From the NCBI RefSeq assembly GCF_017573465.1, contig NZ_JAGEPF010000020.1, forward strand, positions 124,001-188,000: a stretch of DNA of 64,000 nt. Reading direction: 5' to 3'. Made by a program: the position numbers and the translations under genes. Of this stretch, positions 1 through 8,260 are shown piece after piece (the stretch's first letter is position 1; each line of letters opens with the position of its first letter). Source of the stretch: Actinomadura violacea (GTDB lineage: Bacteria > Actinomycetota > Actinomycetes > Streptosporangiales > Streptosporangiaceae). Below the pieces are notes generated by a model that searched no databases, was not told where the DNA came from, and was given only the letters and a program-made list of their open reading frames with translations.

Positions 1-344
1 CGGTGCCACGGCACGTCCTGCGGGTCGAACCGGTTGAACTCGACCACGGCGCGGCGCACCGCGTCCATCATCGGGGCGTGCGGGTCCGCCTCGTCGAGCA
101 GCGCGCGCAGCCTCCGCAGCTGCCCCTCGAAGTCGCCCCACACCAGGTCGTTCTTCGAGGAGAAGTAGCGGAAGAACGTGCGCCGCGCGATGCCGGCCGC
201 CGCCGCGATGTCGTCGACGGTCGTCGCGTCGAACCCCTTGCGCGCGAACAGCTCGAACGCCAGCCGCTCCAGGACGGCCGGCGAGGTCGCGCGCGGCCTG
301 CCCATGGCCCGCTGGCGGCCGGCCGTCCCGCCTTCCGAGGTCAC
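1..344 (-). CDS. TetR-family regulator, MftR-like (3' end outside window)
   Basis: About 114 N-terminal residues are visible; the C-terminus lies beyond the left edge. The helix-turn-helix is clear (TVDDIAAAAGIARRTFFRYF), and it is followed by SKNDLVWGDF and, further on, VVEFNRFDPQDVPWH. That combination is characteristic, to my knowledge, of the regulator of mycofactocin loci (MftR), which responds to acyl-CoA. I take the GTG at 344; an internal ATG at 305 (MGRPRATS) is the alternative. No mycofactocin peptide or radical-SAM gene is visible in this window, so the MftR assignment rests on sequence pattern alone; it could be a related TetR regulator of fatty-acid genes. It is tail-to-tail with nothing on its right: the next gene (nucleotidase) runs in the same leftward direction and ends 35 bp upstream. 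Confidence 0.75.
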   Translation of the reverse strand, partial: MTSEGGTAGRQRAMGRPRATSPAVLERLAFELFARKGFDATTVDDIAAAAGIARRTFFRYFSSKNDLVWGDFEGQLRRLRALLDEADPHAPMMDAVRRAVVEFNRFDPQDVPWH

Positions 345-379
345 GCCACCAGGGTCCCACGGCCCGCACGGGTCCGCAC

Positions 380-2248
380 CTAGAAGACCGGCGTGCCGTT
401 CCGGACCAGCCTCCAGTTCTCCACGTGAAACGACTTCGGGTCGATCGTCCCCGCCGCGGACGCGTACGCCACGATCGCCTCCCGGATCGCGAGCTGGGCG
501 TTGTAGACGACCGGGGCCGTCGTGATGTGCGGGAAGCCGCCGCCGCCGGACTGGCGGTAGTTGTTCACCGCGACGACGAACTTCTGGTCGTCCGCGACCG
601 CCGTTCCGTTGAAGGCCAGATTGCGGATCCGCGACCCTTCCGCCTGGGCGATGTCGATGTCGTACGTCACCCCGGAGAACTGGTCGTAGTTGTAGTCGGG
701 AAGGTCGTGGGCGTTCGTCCACGACGCCGGATCGACCGGGTCGGACGCGGCGACCTGCTTGTAGTACCGCGCCGAGTATTCGAGGTAGTCCTTGATCTGC
801 GCACCCGTCAGGACGCTGCCGAGAAGGGTGTTGTCGTAGATGTAGAGCCCGGCGATGTCCTTGATGGTGACCTTCCCGGCGGGAAAGGTCGCGAGGCGGC
901 TGAACGGCGCCGCGATCGAAACCACCGGAAGGGTCGCGTACTCGGTTCCCGCCACGGCCTCGGTGACCTTCGCGGTCTGCACCGCGTTGACGTAGTCGAG
1001 GATCGCGGTGTCCTTCCAGCACGACTCCGCCGCCGACATCTCCTCGGTGGACGTCGCCACGACCTGGTTCACGTAGGCGACCACCGCGTCGTGCTGCTTC
1101 TTCACCAGCCCGACGAGCGCCGGGTCCTCCTCGACGGTGTTCGTGTTCACCGTCGTCGCGGACTTCCCGACGACCTTCCACCGGCCCCGCTCGCGCCGCA
1201 GCGTGAGGTCGAACACCGACAGCCGCTCGCCCCAGCACTTCGGCTCGCTCATCACCACCGGCTCGCCGGTGGTCTCGTTCGTGACGAACCGCTCGGGGAC
1301 GTCGATGTGCGCGTGCCCGAACAGGATCGCGTCGATGCCCGGGACCTGCTGGGCGACCATCGCCGACGCGTTCTCCACCGGAATGTCGCCCGTGTAGGAC
1401 GACAGTCCGCTGTCGCCCGCGTGCGCGCTGACGACCATGACGTCGACGCCCTGCGCCCGCACGATCGGAACCCATTTCTTGGCGGTCTCGACCAGGTCGA
1501 GGAAATCGAGCTTCCCGGACACGTTCGCCTTGTCCCAGATCGCGACGCCAGGATTCGTCAGGCCCAGCAGCCCGACCCTGATCGGCGGATGCCCCGGCAC
1601 GTGCATCCGCTTGATGACGTAGGGGCGGAACGCCGGACGGTCCGTTCCCGCGTGCACCGCGTTAGCGGCCAGCACCGGCGCGTCCATCTGGCTGATCCAT
1701 TTGTTCAGGAACGGCAGCCCGTAGTTGAACTCGTGGTTGCCGAGCGCCACGGCGTCGAATCCGATGGCGTTCATCTGCGTCGCCATAGGGTGCGTCTGGC
1801 CCGTCTTGGTGATGGGCTCCACGGTCGCGTAGTAGAAGCCCAGCGGGGTGCCTTGGATGGTGTCCCCGGCGTCGAAGAGCAGCGTGTGACCGCGCCCGCG
1901 CTGCCGGCGGATCTGCTTCACCAGGCTCGACACCCGCGCCAGCCCGACCACGTTCCCGGCGCTGTCGCTGTACGCCGCATCCTTGTAGTAATCCCAGTCC
2001 AGGGCGTGGCTGTGGATGTCGGACGTGCCCATGACGGTGATCGTCACGTCGCGTCCGGGCCGCCTGCCGGGCGTCACGGCCTCCGCCGACCCGGGCCATC
2101 CCGCGAGGGCCAGCGCGCCGGCGGCGGTCAGCCCGCCGAGGGCCTGCCGGCGGCTGAGGCCGTGCCGATGGCCCTCATGGCCGCCGGCCGGCTCGTCCGG
2201 CACTCGACACGAACACCAGCGCGGCGCCGGGCCCTGCGGTTCGTCCAT
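380..2248 (-). CDS. Exported bifunctional 5'-nucleotidase / 2',3'-cyclic phosphodiesterase
   Basis: A 622-residue metallophosphoesterase of the UshA/5'-nucleotidase family, which hydrolyses extracellular nucleotides to nucleosides and phosphate. The N-terminus carries a twin-arginine signal (LSRRQALGGL, then an Ala/Leu stretch). Metal-binding motifs appear in family order: TSDIHSHA, DAGDTIQGT, ALGNHEFNYG, VVSAHAGD and ILFGHAHID. The C-terminal substrate-specificity domain fills the second half and includes FSGVTYDID and VVAVNNYRQSGGGGF. The ATG at 2248 is preceded by GGAAGGACG at good spacing. A longer frame runs to 2416 but would put 56 residues ahead of the Tat motif, so it is unlikely to be used. 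It probably belongs to phosphate or purine scavenging. Confidence 0.9.
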   Translation of the reverse strand: MDEPQGPAPRWCSCRVPDEPAGGHEGHRHGLSRRQALGGLTAAGALALAGWPGSAEAVTPGRRPGRDVTITVMGTSDIHSHALDWDYYKDAAYSDSAGNVVGLARVSSLVKQIRRQRGRGHTLLFDAGDTIQGTPLGFYYATVEPITKTGQTHPMATQMNAIGFDAVALGNHEFNYGLPFLNKWISQMDAPVLAANAVHAGTDRPAFRPYVIKRMHVPGHPPIRVGLLGLTNPGVAIWDKANVSGKLDFLDLVETAKKWVPIVRAQGVDVMVVSAHAGDSGLSSYTGDIPVENASAMVAQQVPGIDAILFGHAHIDVPERFVTNETTGEPVVMSEPKCWGERLSVFDLTLRRERGRWKVVGKSATTVNTNTVEEDPALVGLVKKQHDAVVAYVNQVVATSTEEMSAAESCWKDTAILDYVNAVQTAKVTEAVAGTEYATLPVVSIAAPFSRLATFPAGKVTIKDIAGLYIYDNTLLGSVLTGAQIKDYLEYSARYYKQVAASDPVDPASWTNAHDLPDYNYDQFSGVTYDIDIAQAEGSRIRNLAFNGTAVADDQKFVVAVNNYRQSGGGGFPHITTAPVVYNAQLAIREAIVAYASAAGTIDPKSFHVENWRLVRNGTPVF

Positions 2249-2421
2249 CACACGTCCTTCCGAGGGTGCCAAGGGAGACGACCCGTCACCATAAGCCCGC
2301 GGCGCCGGTCGGGAGCCGGTGAGAATCCCCGATCCTGGCGGCCCAACCTTGGCAGACCCCGTCCTTGCGCCGCGCCGCCCGGACCAGGTGTGCGACGGCC
2401 CAGGCCGGGCAGGCACCGGCC

Positions 2422-2958
2422 GTGAGCACCAGTGCGCTGATCGTCGTCGACATGCTGAACCCCTACGGCCACCAGGACGCGGGCCTGCTCACCGCGAGCG
2501 TGGAGCGGATCATCGAACCGCTGCGGCGGCTGCTGGAGCGCGCCCGCGAGCGCGGCGACGTGCGCGTCCTGTACGTCAACGACAACCACGGCGACTTCAC
2601 CGCCGACCGCCGGGACCTGGTCCGCCGCGCGCTGGACGGCGAGCGCCCCGACCTGGTCGAGCCGATCCTCCCGCCGGACGACTGCGACTTCCTGGCCAAG
2701 GTCCGGCACAGCGCCTTCTACGGGACGCCGCTGGAGTACCTGCTCTCCCGCGAGGGCGTGGAGGAGATCATCCTCGCCGGCCAGGTGACCGAGCAGTGCG
2801 TCCTCTACAGCGCGCTGGACGCCTACGTCCGGCATTTCAAGATCAAGGTGGTGCGGGACGCGGTCGCCCACATCCACCCCGACCTCGGCTACGCCGCGCT
2901 GCGCATGATGGACCTCAACATGCGCGCCAAGATCGTCCCCGCCGCCCAGTGCCTCTGA
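2422..2958 (+). CDS. Isochorismatase-like cysteine hydrolase
   Basis: A 178-residue protein with the catalytic triad of the cysteine hydrolase (isochorismatase/nicotinamidase) family: Asp10 in VVDMLNPYG, Lys93 in LAKVRHSAFYGT, and Cys126 in AGQVTEQCVLYSA. The family cleaves vinyl ethers, amides or ureido groups; the substrate is not predictable here. The GTG at 2422 starts directly at the conserved first beta strand, and the longer frame from 2365 would add a non-conserved leader. It is divergent from the nucleotidase, sharing a 173-bp gap. The purine-type PucR regulator starts 43 bp downstream, so a role in N-compound breakdown with the next three genes is possible but unproven. Confidence 0.85.
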   Translation: MSTSALIVVDMLNPYGHQDAGLLTASVERIIEPLRRLLERARERGDVRVLYVNDNHGDFTADRRDLVRRALDGERPDLVEPILPPDDCDFLAKVRHSAFYGTPLEYLLSREGVEEIILAGQVTEQCVLYSALDAYVRHFKIKVVRDAVAHIHPDLGYAALRMMDLNMRAKIVPAAQCL

Positions 2959-3001
2959 ACCGCGGGAGCGCCGGCGGCGGACCGTCTGCTACGCATGGAG
3001 A

Positions 3002-4549
3002 ATGAGCGATTCCGGGCTGACCGTGGACGACATCGCGGCCGCCGCCGGGCTGCGGCTGGCGGTGGTGGCCGGCCGCGCGGGGCTCGGCCGCCGGATCCGG
3101 TCCGCGCACGTCGCCGAGCTCCCCGACCCGACGCCCTGGCTGCGCGGCGGGGAGCTGCTCATGACGACCGGCATGCGCGCCGGCGAGGCGGGCGGCCCCG
3201 CCGCGTTCCTGCGGCGGCTCGCCGGCGCCGGGGTCGCCGCCGTGGCGCTCGGGCTCGGCTCGACGCTGGCGTACCGGCGCGCGCCCGCCGAGTGGGCCGA
3301 GCCGGCCGAAGAGCTCGGGCTGCCGCTGCTGGAGGTCCCCGAGGAGACGCCGTTCATCGCCGTCACCGACGCGGTGTACCGCCGGCTGGCCGAGCTGCGC
3401 TACGGCGACGTCGAGCACGCGCTGCGGGCGCAGCGCGTGCTGACCGGCGCGGCCGTCCGGCCCGGCGGCGTCCTGGCGATCGCGCGCGGCCTCGCCGCCG
3501 AGGCCGGCCTGTGGGTGGTGGTGACGGACCGGACCGGCCGCCCCCTCGCGGCCGTCCCGCAGGACGCGGCCGGACGGCTCGGCGCGCTCGAAGCCGACCT
3601 CGCCCGGGTCGTCCGCAAGGGCCCGCACGCGTCGGCCCGCCGGACCGACGGCGGCGACGACGTCCTCTTCCAGCCGCTCGGCGCCGGGCGGCTGCGCGGC
3701 GTGCTGGTCTGCGGCGCGGGCGCTGAGCTCGGCGCGTTCCAGCGGATGCTGATCGGCTCGGCGGTCTCGCTGATGTCGATCGAGCTGGAGCACCGGGAGG
3801 CGCTCGCCGGCGCCGAGCGGAGGCGCCGCGCGGGGCTGGTCTGCGAGCTTCTGGCGGGACGGCACGCCCCGGACGCGGCGGCGGGGGTGCTGGCGTCGCT
3901 GGGCCTCGGCGGCGGCCGCGTCCGCGTGGTCGTCGTGCCGGACCTGCCGGACGTCCCGGACGCGGCGGCCCGGCTGGAGTCGTTCGCGGAGGCGTTCCCC
4001 GGCGCCGCGGCCGCCGCCGACGCGTCCGGACTCGTCGCGATCATGCCCGAGGAGGACGCGCTGGCGGAGCGCCTCGCGGCGGAGCTGCCGGGGCTCGCGG
4101 CCGGGATGGGCGGCCCGGTGGGGCCGGACGGGCTGGAGCTGAGCCTGCGGCAGGCCCGGCAGGTGCTGGCGCTCGAACGGCGCAGCGGCCCCGGCGTCTA
4201 CGACGCGCTGGCGCGCCCGAACTTCCAGATGCTGCTCGGGCTCGGGCCGCCGGCGGTGCTGCGCGCGTACGCCGACGCGATCCTCGGCCCGATCGACCGC
4301 CTCCCCAAGGGCCGCGGCGACGAGCTGATCAGGACGCTGTGGGCCTGGATCGAGGCGGACTGCTCCTACGAGCGCGCCGCCGACCGGCTGGGCATCCACC
4401 GGCACACGCTGCGCGAACGCCTCCAGCGGGTGGAGCGCCTCACCGGCAAGCGGCTGGCCGCGCGGGAGCTGGGCGATGTGTGGATGGCGCTGGCGGCCCG
4501 CGAGGCGGCCGACGGCGCCGCCGGCCCCGAGCCGCGGCCGGGGGCCTAG
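3002..4549 (+). CDS. PucR-family transcriptional regulator
   Basis: A 515-residue regulator of the PucR/CdaR type. The N-terminal PucR domain (about residues 5-125) starts TVDDIAAAAGLRLAVVAG and contains WLRGGELLMTTG. A GGDEF-like middle region follows, and the C-terminal HTH_30 domain (about 445-500) reads YERAADRLGIHRHTLRERLQ. The ATG at 3002 has GGAG six bases upstream. PucR proteins typically activate purine or amide catabolism in response to an intermediate. The next two genes encode an APC permease and a dimethylformamidase-like hydrolase in the same orientation, so it most likely controls them. Paired palindromic sites lie in the gap before the permease (4561-4600). Confidence 0.88.
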   Translation: MSDSGLTVDDIAAAAGLRLAVVAGRAGLGRRIRSAHVAELPDPTPWLRGGELLMTTGMRAGEAGGPAAFLRRLAGAGVAAVALGLGSTLAYRRAPAEWAEPAEELGLPLLEVPEETPFIAVTDAVYRRLAELRYGDVEHALRAQRVLTGAAVRPGGVLAIARGLAAEAGLWVVVTDRTGRPLAAVPQDAAGRLGALEADLARVVRKGPHASARRTDGGDDVLFQPLGAGRLRGVLVCGAGAELGAFQRMLIGSAVSLMSIELEHREALAGAERRRRAGLVCELLAGRHAPDAAAGVLASLGLGGGRVRVVVVPDLPDVPDAAARLESFAEAFPGAAAAADASGLVAIMPEEDALAERLAAELPGLAAGMGGPVGPDGLELSLRQARQVLALERRSGPGVYDALARPNFQMLLGLGPPAVLRAYADAILGPIDRLPKGRGDELIRTLWAWIEADCSYERAADRLGIHRHTLRERLQRVERLTGKRLAARELGDVWMALAAREAADGAAGPEPRPGA

Positions 4550-4560
4550 CGGGCGACCCT

Positions 4561-4600
4561 CCGATCGGGCGAAAACGGCCCGCCGGACCCGCCCGATCGG
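4561..4600. promoter_or_regulatory. Inverted repeat between the PucR gene and the permease gene
   Basis: Perfect 10-bp arms CCGATCGGGC (4561-4570) and GCCCGATCGG (4591-4600) are separated by 20 bp. Each arm contains the self-complementary octamer CCGATCGG, and the octamers start 32 bp apart, close to three helical turns. This geometry fits paired dimer sites for the adjacent regulator, but a transcription terminator of the PucR gene is an equally simple reading. The permease ATG lies 61 bp downstream behind its own GAAGGAG site. Confidence 0.45.
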
Positions 4601-4660
4601 CAGGGGCACCGCGCCGACCTGCGGCTTTAGCGTGTCTCCAACTCGCCGAAGGAGACCCCC

Positions 4661-6112
4661 ATGACAGTCGCCCCGCCCGGTCCGGACGCCCCGTCCGCCG
4701 GACTCAGATCCGGCGCCGTCGGCACCCGGGACCTGGTGTTCTTCGTCGTCGCGGCCGCCGCGCCGCTCACTGTGATGGCCGGGTTCGGGCCGCTCGCGTT
4801 CGTGTACGGCGGCGCGGCCACCCCGTCCGGCTACCTGCTCGCGGGCCTGATCTACCTGCTGTTCACCGTCGGGTTCGCCGCGATGAGCCGGCACGTGTCC
4901 GGCAGCGGCGCCTTCTACGCCTACATCACCCGGGGGCTCGGGCGGACGCCCGGCGCCGGCGCCGCCGTGCTCGCCTACGCCGCGTACGCCCTCGGGCAGA
5001 TCGGCTTCGCCGCCGCCGCGGGCCTGTTCGCGTCCACGACGATCGAGGACCTCTTCGGCGTGCACGTCCCGTGGGCGGTGGCGGCGGTCGCGCTGTCGCT
5101 GCTGGTCGGCGCCATGGCGTACCGGCGGGTCGACATCGGCGCGAAGGTCATGGCGGTGCTGCTCACGGGGGAGATCGGCGTCCTGCTCGTGCTCGCCGCC
5201 GCCGTCCTTCTCCGGGGCGGCCACGAGGGGCTGTCGGCCGGGAGTTTCGCGCCGGACCGGGTGTTCACCTCCGGCCTCGGCGCGATGCTCGTCATCCCGC
5301 TGGTCGTCTACATCGGGTTCGAGCAGACCGCCATCTACAGCGAGGAGACCCGCGACCCGCGCCGCACCGTCGCCCGGGCCACCTACATCGCCGTCGCGTT
5401 CCTCGCGGTCTTCTACACCTTCATCAGCTGGACGCTCTACATGGCGATCGGCCCGAACGCGCTCGCCGCGGCGCTCTCGGGGGACCCGTCGACGCTGGTG
5501 TACCGGCTCGACGACGCCTACGTCGGCGGCGCCATGACCAAGGTCATGGAGGTGCTGATGGTGACCAGCTACCTCGCCGGCGTGCTGGCCCTGCAGAACG
5601 CGTGCGGCCGGTACCTGTTCGCGCAGGGCCGCGAGGGGCTGCTGCCCGCCGCGCTGCGCCGGGTCGGCGCGTCGACCGGGACGCCGAGCGTCGCGTGCGT
5701 GCTGCAGACGTCGATCGTCGTCGTGGCGCTCGCCGGGTTCGGGCTGTCCGGCCTCGACCCCTACCGGCAGGTCGTCGTGTGGACGAACACGCCGACGCTC
5801 GTCGGCGTCCTGGCGCTGCAGATCATGACGTCCGCCGCGGTCGTGGGGTACCTCGGCCGCCGCCGCGCGGGCGAGTCGCCGTGGCAGCGGCTGGTCGCGC
5901 CGGGCGCGTCCGTGCTGGTGCTGGGCGCCGTCCTGGTCCTGCTGCTGACGAAGCTGCCGGTGCTCACCGGCATGGGCGCCACCGGCAACACCCTGATCAT
6001 GCTCCCGCTGCCGGTCGCGTTCGCCGCCGGGTGCGTCCGGGCGCTGTGGCTGCGGTCCGCCCGGCCCGACGTCTACGCCCGCGTCGGCTCCACCGACCCG
6101 TTCGCCTCCTGA
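4661..6112 (+). CDS. APC-superfamily amino acid/amine permease
   Basis: A 483-residue integral membrane protein with about 12 hydrophobic segments. The first (VFFVVAAAAPLTVMAGFGPLA) carries the N-terminal helix pattern of the amino acid-polyamine-organocation superfamily, and IGFEQTAIYSEETRDPRRTV is the typical helix 6/loop region. The start ATG has GAAGGAGACCCCC upstream. The stop is 9 bp before the dimethylformamidase-like gene, so the two are an operon. It probably imports the nitrogenous substrate that its partner hydrolyses. Confidence 0.85.
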   Translation: MTVAPPGPDAPSAGLRSGAVGTRDLVFFVVAAAAPLTVMAGFGPLAFVYGGAATPSGYLLAGLIYLLFTVGFAAMSRHVSGSGAFYAYITRGLGRTPGAGAAVLAYAAYALGQIGFAAAAGLFASTTIEDLFGVHVPWAVAAVALSLLVGAMAYRRVDIGAKVMAVLLTGEIGVLLVLAAAVLLRGGHEGLSAGSFAPDRVFTSGLGAMLVIPLVVYIGFEQTAIYSEETRDPRRTVARATYIAVAFLAVFYTFISWTLYMAIGPNALAAALSGDPSTLVYRLDDAYVGGAMTKVMEVLMVTSYLAGVLALQNACGRYLFAQGREGLLPAALRRVGASTGTPSVACVLQTSIVVVALAGFGLSGLDPYRQVVVWTNTPTLVGVLALQIMTSAAVVGYLGRRRAGESPWQRLVAPGASVLVLGAVLVLLLTKLPVLTGMGATGNTLIMLPLPVAFAAGCVRALWLRSARPDVYARVGSTDPFAS

Positions 6113-6121
6113 GAGGACGCC

Positions 6122-7729
6122 ATGACACTCCCGCCCCGCTACGCCTGGTCCATCCCCGGCTGGGAGCCAGAACGGCCCCGCAACGATCCCGCCGTCGGTG
6201 AGATCTGGTGCTACACCGACCGCTTCGGCTACGACCCGGGGGACGAGGTGGCCGTGCACGTCCACACCACCGCCGACGTCTACGACGTCGAGGTGGTCAG
6301 GGACGGTGCCGCGCCGCGAACGTACTTCCGCCGGACGGGCCTGCCCGGTGCGGCGCACCCCACGCCCGACGACGCGTACGCCACCGGCTGCGGCTGGCCC
6401 GTCGCGTTCACGGTGCCGGTGGGGGCGGACTGGCCGTCCGGGTTCTACCTCGTCATCGTCGGCATCGACGACGAGCACGGGCGCCGGCACGAGCGCGAGC
6501 ACTTCTTCGTCGTCCGGGCGAAGGCGGGGGAGCGTGCCGCAGCTGCCCTGGTCCTCACCACCAGCACGATGCTCGCCTACAACGACTGGGGCGGTGCGAA
6601 CGCCTATCGCGGACTCGGTGACGACCCGTATGTCGACGTTCCGACGCCTCGGCAGTCCGCGCTGCGTCCGATCGCGCGGGGAATGCTGCGCAAGCCCGAA
6701 GGGGCCGCCCGCAACCGGCACACCGACGTTCCGCCGATCGGGTGGGAGCCGCGCCACCCTGCCTACGAATGGGCCTACGCCAACGGCTACTCCCGCCACC
6801 ATGCCGACGCCCTCTGGGCGACCTACGAGCGGCCGTTCGCGGGCTGGGCGGAGCGCAACGGCTACCGGCTGGACTACCTCACCCAGCACGACCTGCACTA
6901 CCGCCCCGAACTCCTCGACGGCTACGAGAGCCTCGTCATCGTCGGCCACGACGAGTACTGGACGGCCGAGATGCGCGACGCCGCCGACGCGTTCGTCGAC
7001 GGCGGCGGTAACCTCGCCCGGTTCGGCGCCAACTACATCTGGCAGGTGCGGTTCGAGGACGGCGGCGCCACCCAGATCTGCCACAAGGCCCCTGGCGCGG
7101 ACCCGGTCGCCGCGGCCGCCCCGTCCCGGGACACCACCGCCTGGGACGCGCCGGGCATCGGCCGCCCGGGCGCCGCGACGATGGGCCTGACCGGTCTCGG
7201 CGGCGCCTACGCCCGCTACGGCTCGACCACGCCGCGCTCCAGCGGCGGGTACACCGTCTACCGTCCGGACCACTGGGCGTTCGAGGGCACCGACCTCTAC
7301 TACGGGGACGTGTTCGGCGGCGACGCGTGCATCGTGTCGTTCGAGGTGGACGGCGTCGACTACACGTTCCGCAAGGGACTGCCGTACCCGACGCACGAGG
7401 ACGGCGCGCCGGCGAACCTGGAGATCCTGGCCATGGCGCCCGCCGTCGTCGGCGAGATCGACCGCTGGGGCGGCCGGGTCCCGCTCGGCGCGCCCGAAGG
7501 CGAGGCCATCGGCCTCATCGGCGCCCTCTACGACGGGGACCCGCCCGAGTTCCGGCGCGACGCCCGGTACGGCGCGGCGATGATCGGTGTCTTCGAGCGC
7601 GGCGGCACCGTCTTCAACGCCGGAACCTGCGAGTGGGTCAGCGGGCTCATCGCCCGCGACCCGTTCACCGAGCGGATCACCCACAACGTCCTGCGCCGCC
7701 TCGCGCCCGGGTCCCGGGACGCCCGCTGA
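6122..7729 (+). CDS. N,N-dimethylformamidase large-subunit-like hydrolase
   Basis: A 535-residue protein that matches, by pattern, the C-terminal domain family of the dimethylformamidase beta subunit: LAYNDWGGANAYRG (151-164), VIVGHDEYWTAEM (272-284) and GGGNLARFGANYIWQVRFE (294-312). The N-terminal 135 residues form a beta-rich domain (YDPGDEVAVHVHTTADVYDV). Known DMFase is an iron enzyme that cleaves N-substituted formamides. It normally pairs with a small subunit, and no small-subunit gene is seen here. It follows the permease by 9 bp with GAGAGGACGCC as ribosome site. PucR control plus a permease suggests hydrolysis of an imported amide; the substrate is unknown, and homologs of this domain can have other activities. 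Confidence 0.75.
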   Translation: MTLPPRYAWSIPGWEPERPRNDPAVGEIWCYTDRFGYDPGDEVAVHVHTTADVYDVEVVRDGAAPRTYFRRTGLPGAAHPTPDDAYATGCGWPVAFTVPVGADWPSGFYLVIVGIDDEHGRRHEREHFFVVRAKAGERAAAALVLTTSTMLAYNDWGGANAYRGLGDDPYVDVPTPRQSALRPIARGMLRKPEGAARNRHTDVPPIGWEPRHPAYEWAYANGYSRHHADALWATYERPFAGWAERNGYRLDYLTQHDLHYRPELLDGYESLVIVGHDEYWTAEMRDAADAFVDGGGNLARFGANYIWQVRFEDGGATQICHKAPGADPVAAAAPSRDTTAWDAPGIGRPGAATMGLTGLGGAYARYGSTTPRSSGGYTVYRPDHWAFEGTDLYYGDVFGGDACIVSFEVDGVDYTFRKGLPYPTHEDGAPANLEILAMAPAVVGEIDRWGGRVPLGAPEGEAIGLIGALYDGDPPEFRRDARYGAAMIGVFERGGTVFNAGTCEWVSGLIARDPFTERITHNVLRRLAPGSRDAR

Positions 7730-7747
7730 CCTCGGGCCGGCGGGCGG

Positions 7748-8197
7748 TCAGTCCAGGCAGAACTCGTTGCCCTCGGGGTCGGTCATCACGATGTGGCCGG
7801 CGCCGAGCGGGGGCGCGGGCTCGTGGCGCTGGACGCGGGCGGCGCCGCGGGCGACGAGCCGGTCCGCCTCCGCCTCCAGCGCCGCCATCCGCGCGTCGCC
7901 CGTGAGGCCGGGGGCCGCCCGCACGTCGAGGTGCACGCGGTTCTTGGCCTGCTTCCCCTCCGGCACCCGCTGGAAGAACAGCCTCGGGCCGGAGCCGCCG
8001 GGGTCGACGACCGCCGAGGCGTCGTTGCGGCGTTCGGGCGGCACGCCCATCGCGTCGAGGGCCTGCTCCCAGGAGTCGAAGCCCTGCGGCGGGTCCTGGA
8101 GCCGGTAGCCGAGCGCGTCGGCCCAGAAGGCGGCCAGGGCGGCGGGGTCCGCGCAGTCGAAGGTGATCTGGACCTCGCGGGCCTTGTGGTTCGTCAT
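7748..8197 (-). CDS. VOC-family (glyoxalase-fold) protein
   Basis: A 149-residue single VOC domain of the Glyoxalase_6 type. It begins VQITFDCADPAALAAFWADALGY and ends with VMTDPEGNEFCLD, the usual metal-ligand strand pattern. Such proteins range from lyases to antibiotic-sequestering or resistance factors; nothing here decides between these. The ATG at 8197 is divergent from the WYL regulator, with a 63-bp gap holding a clear operator-like inverted repeat, so repression or activation by that regulator is likely. It is convergent with the dimethylformamidase-like gene. Confidence 0.85.
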   Translation of the reverse strand: MTNHKAREVQITFDCADPAALAAFWADALGYRLQDPPQGFDSWEQALDAMGVPPERRNDASAVVDPGGSGPRLFFQRVPEGKQAKNRVHLDVRAAPGLTGDARMAALEAEADRLVARGAARVQRHEPAPPLGAGHIVMTDPEGNEFCLD

Positions 8198-8216
8198 GGC
8201 CCCCAGCCTTCCCCAT

Positions 8217-8241
8217 ATCGCGGACAGGTTCGTTCCGCGAT
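8217..8241. promoter_or_regulatory. Inverted repeat in the VOC/WYL divergent promoter
   Basis: Perfect 8-bp arms ATCGCGGA and TCCGCGAT flank a 9-bp spacer. The repeat lies centrally in the 63-bp gap between the two divergent start codons, the position expected for an operator of the WYL regulator that controls both its own gene and the VOC gene. Confidence 0.6.
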
Positions 8242-8260
8242 CGCGTGGAACGATGGGCGC

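Noticed and set aside
2915..7684. Very long minus-strand open frame (over 1500 codons) across the PucR/permease/DMFase region
   Set aside because: It is the GC-rich antisense shadow of three well-supported genes; the translation is Arg/Gly/Ala/Pro/Val-rich with no domain.
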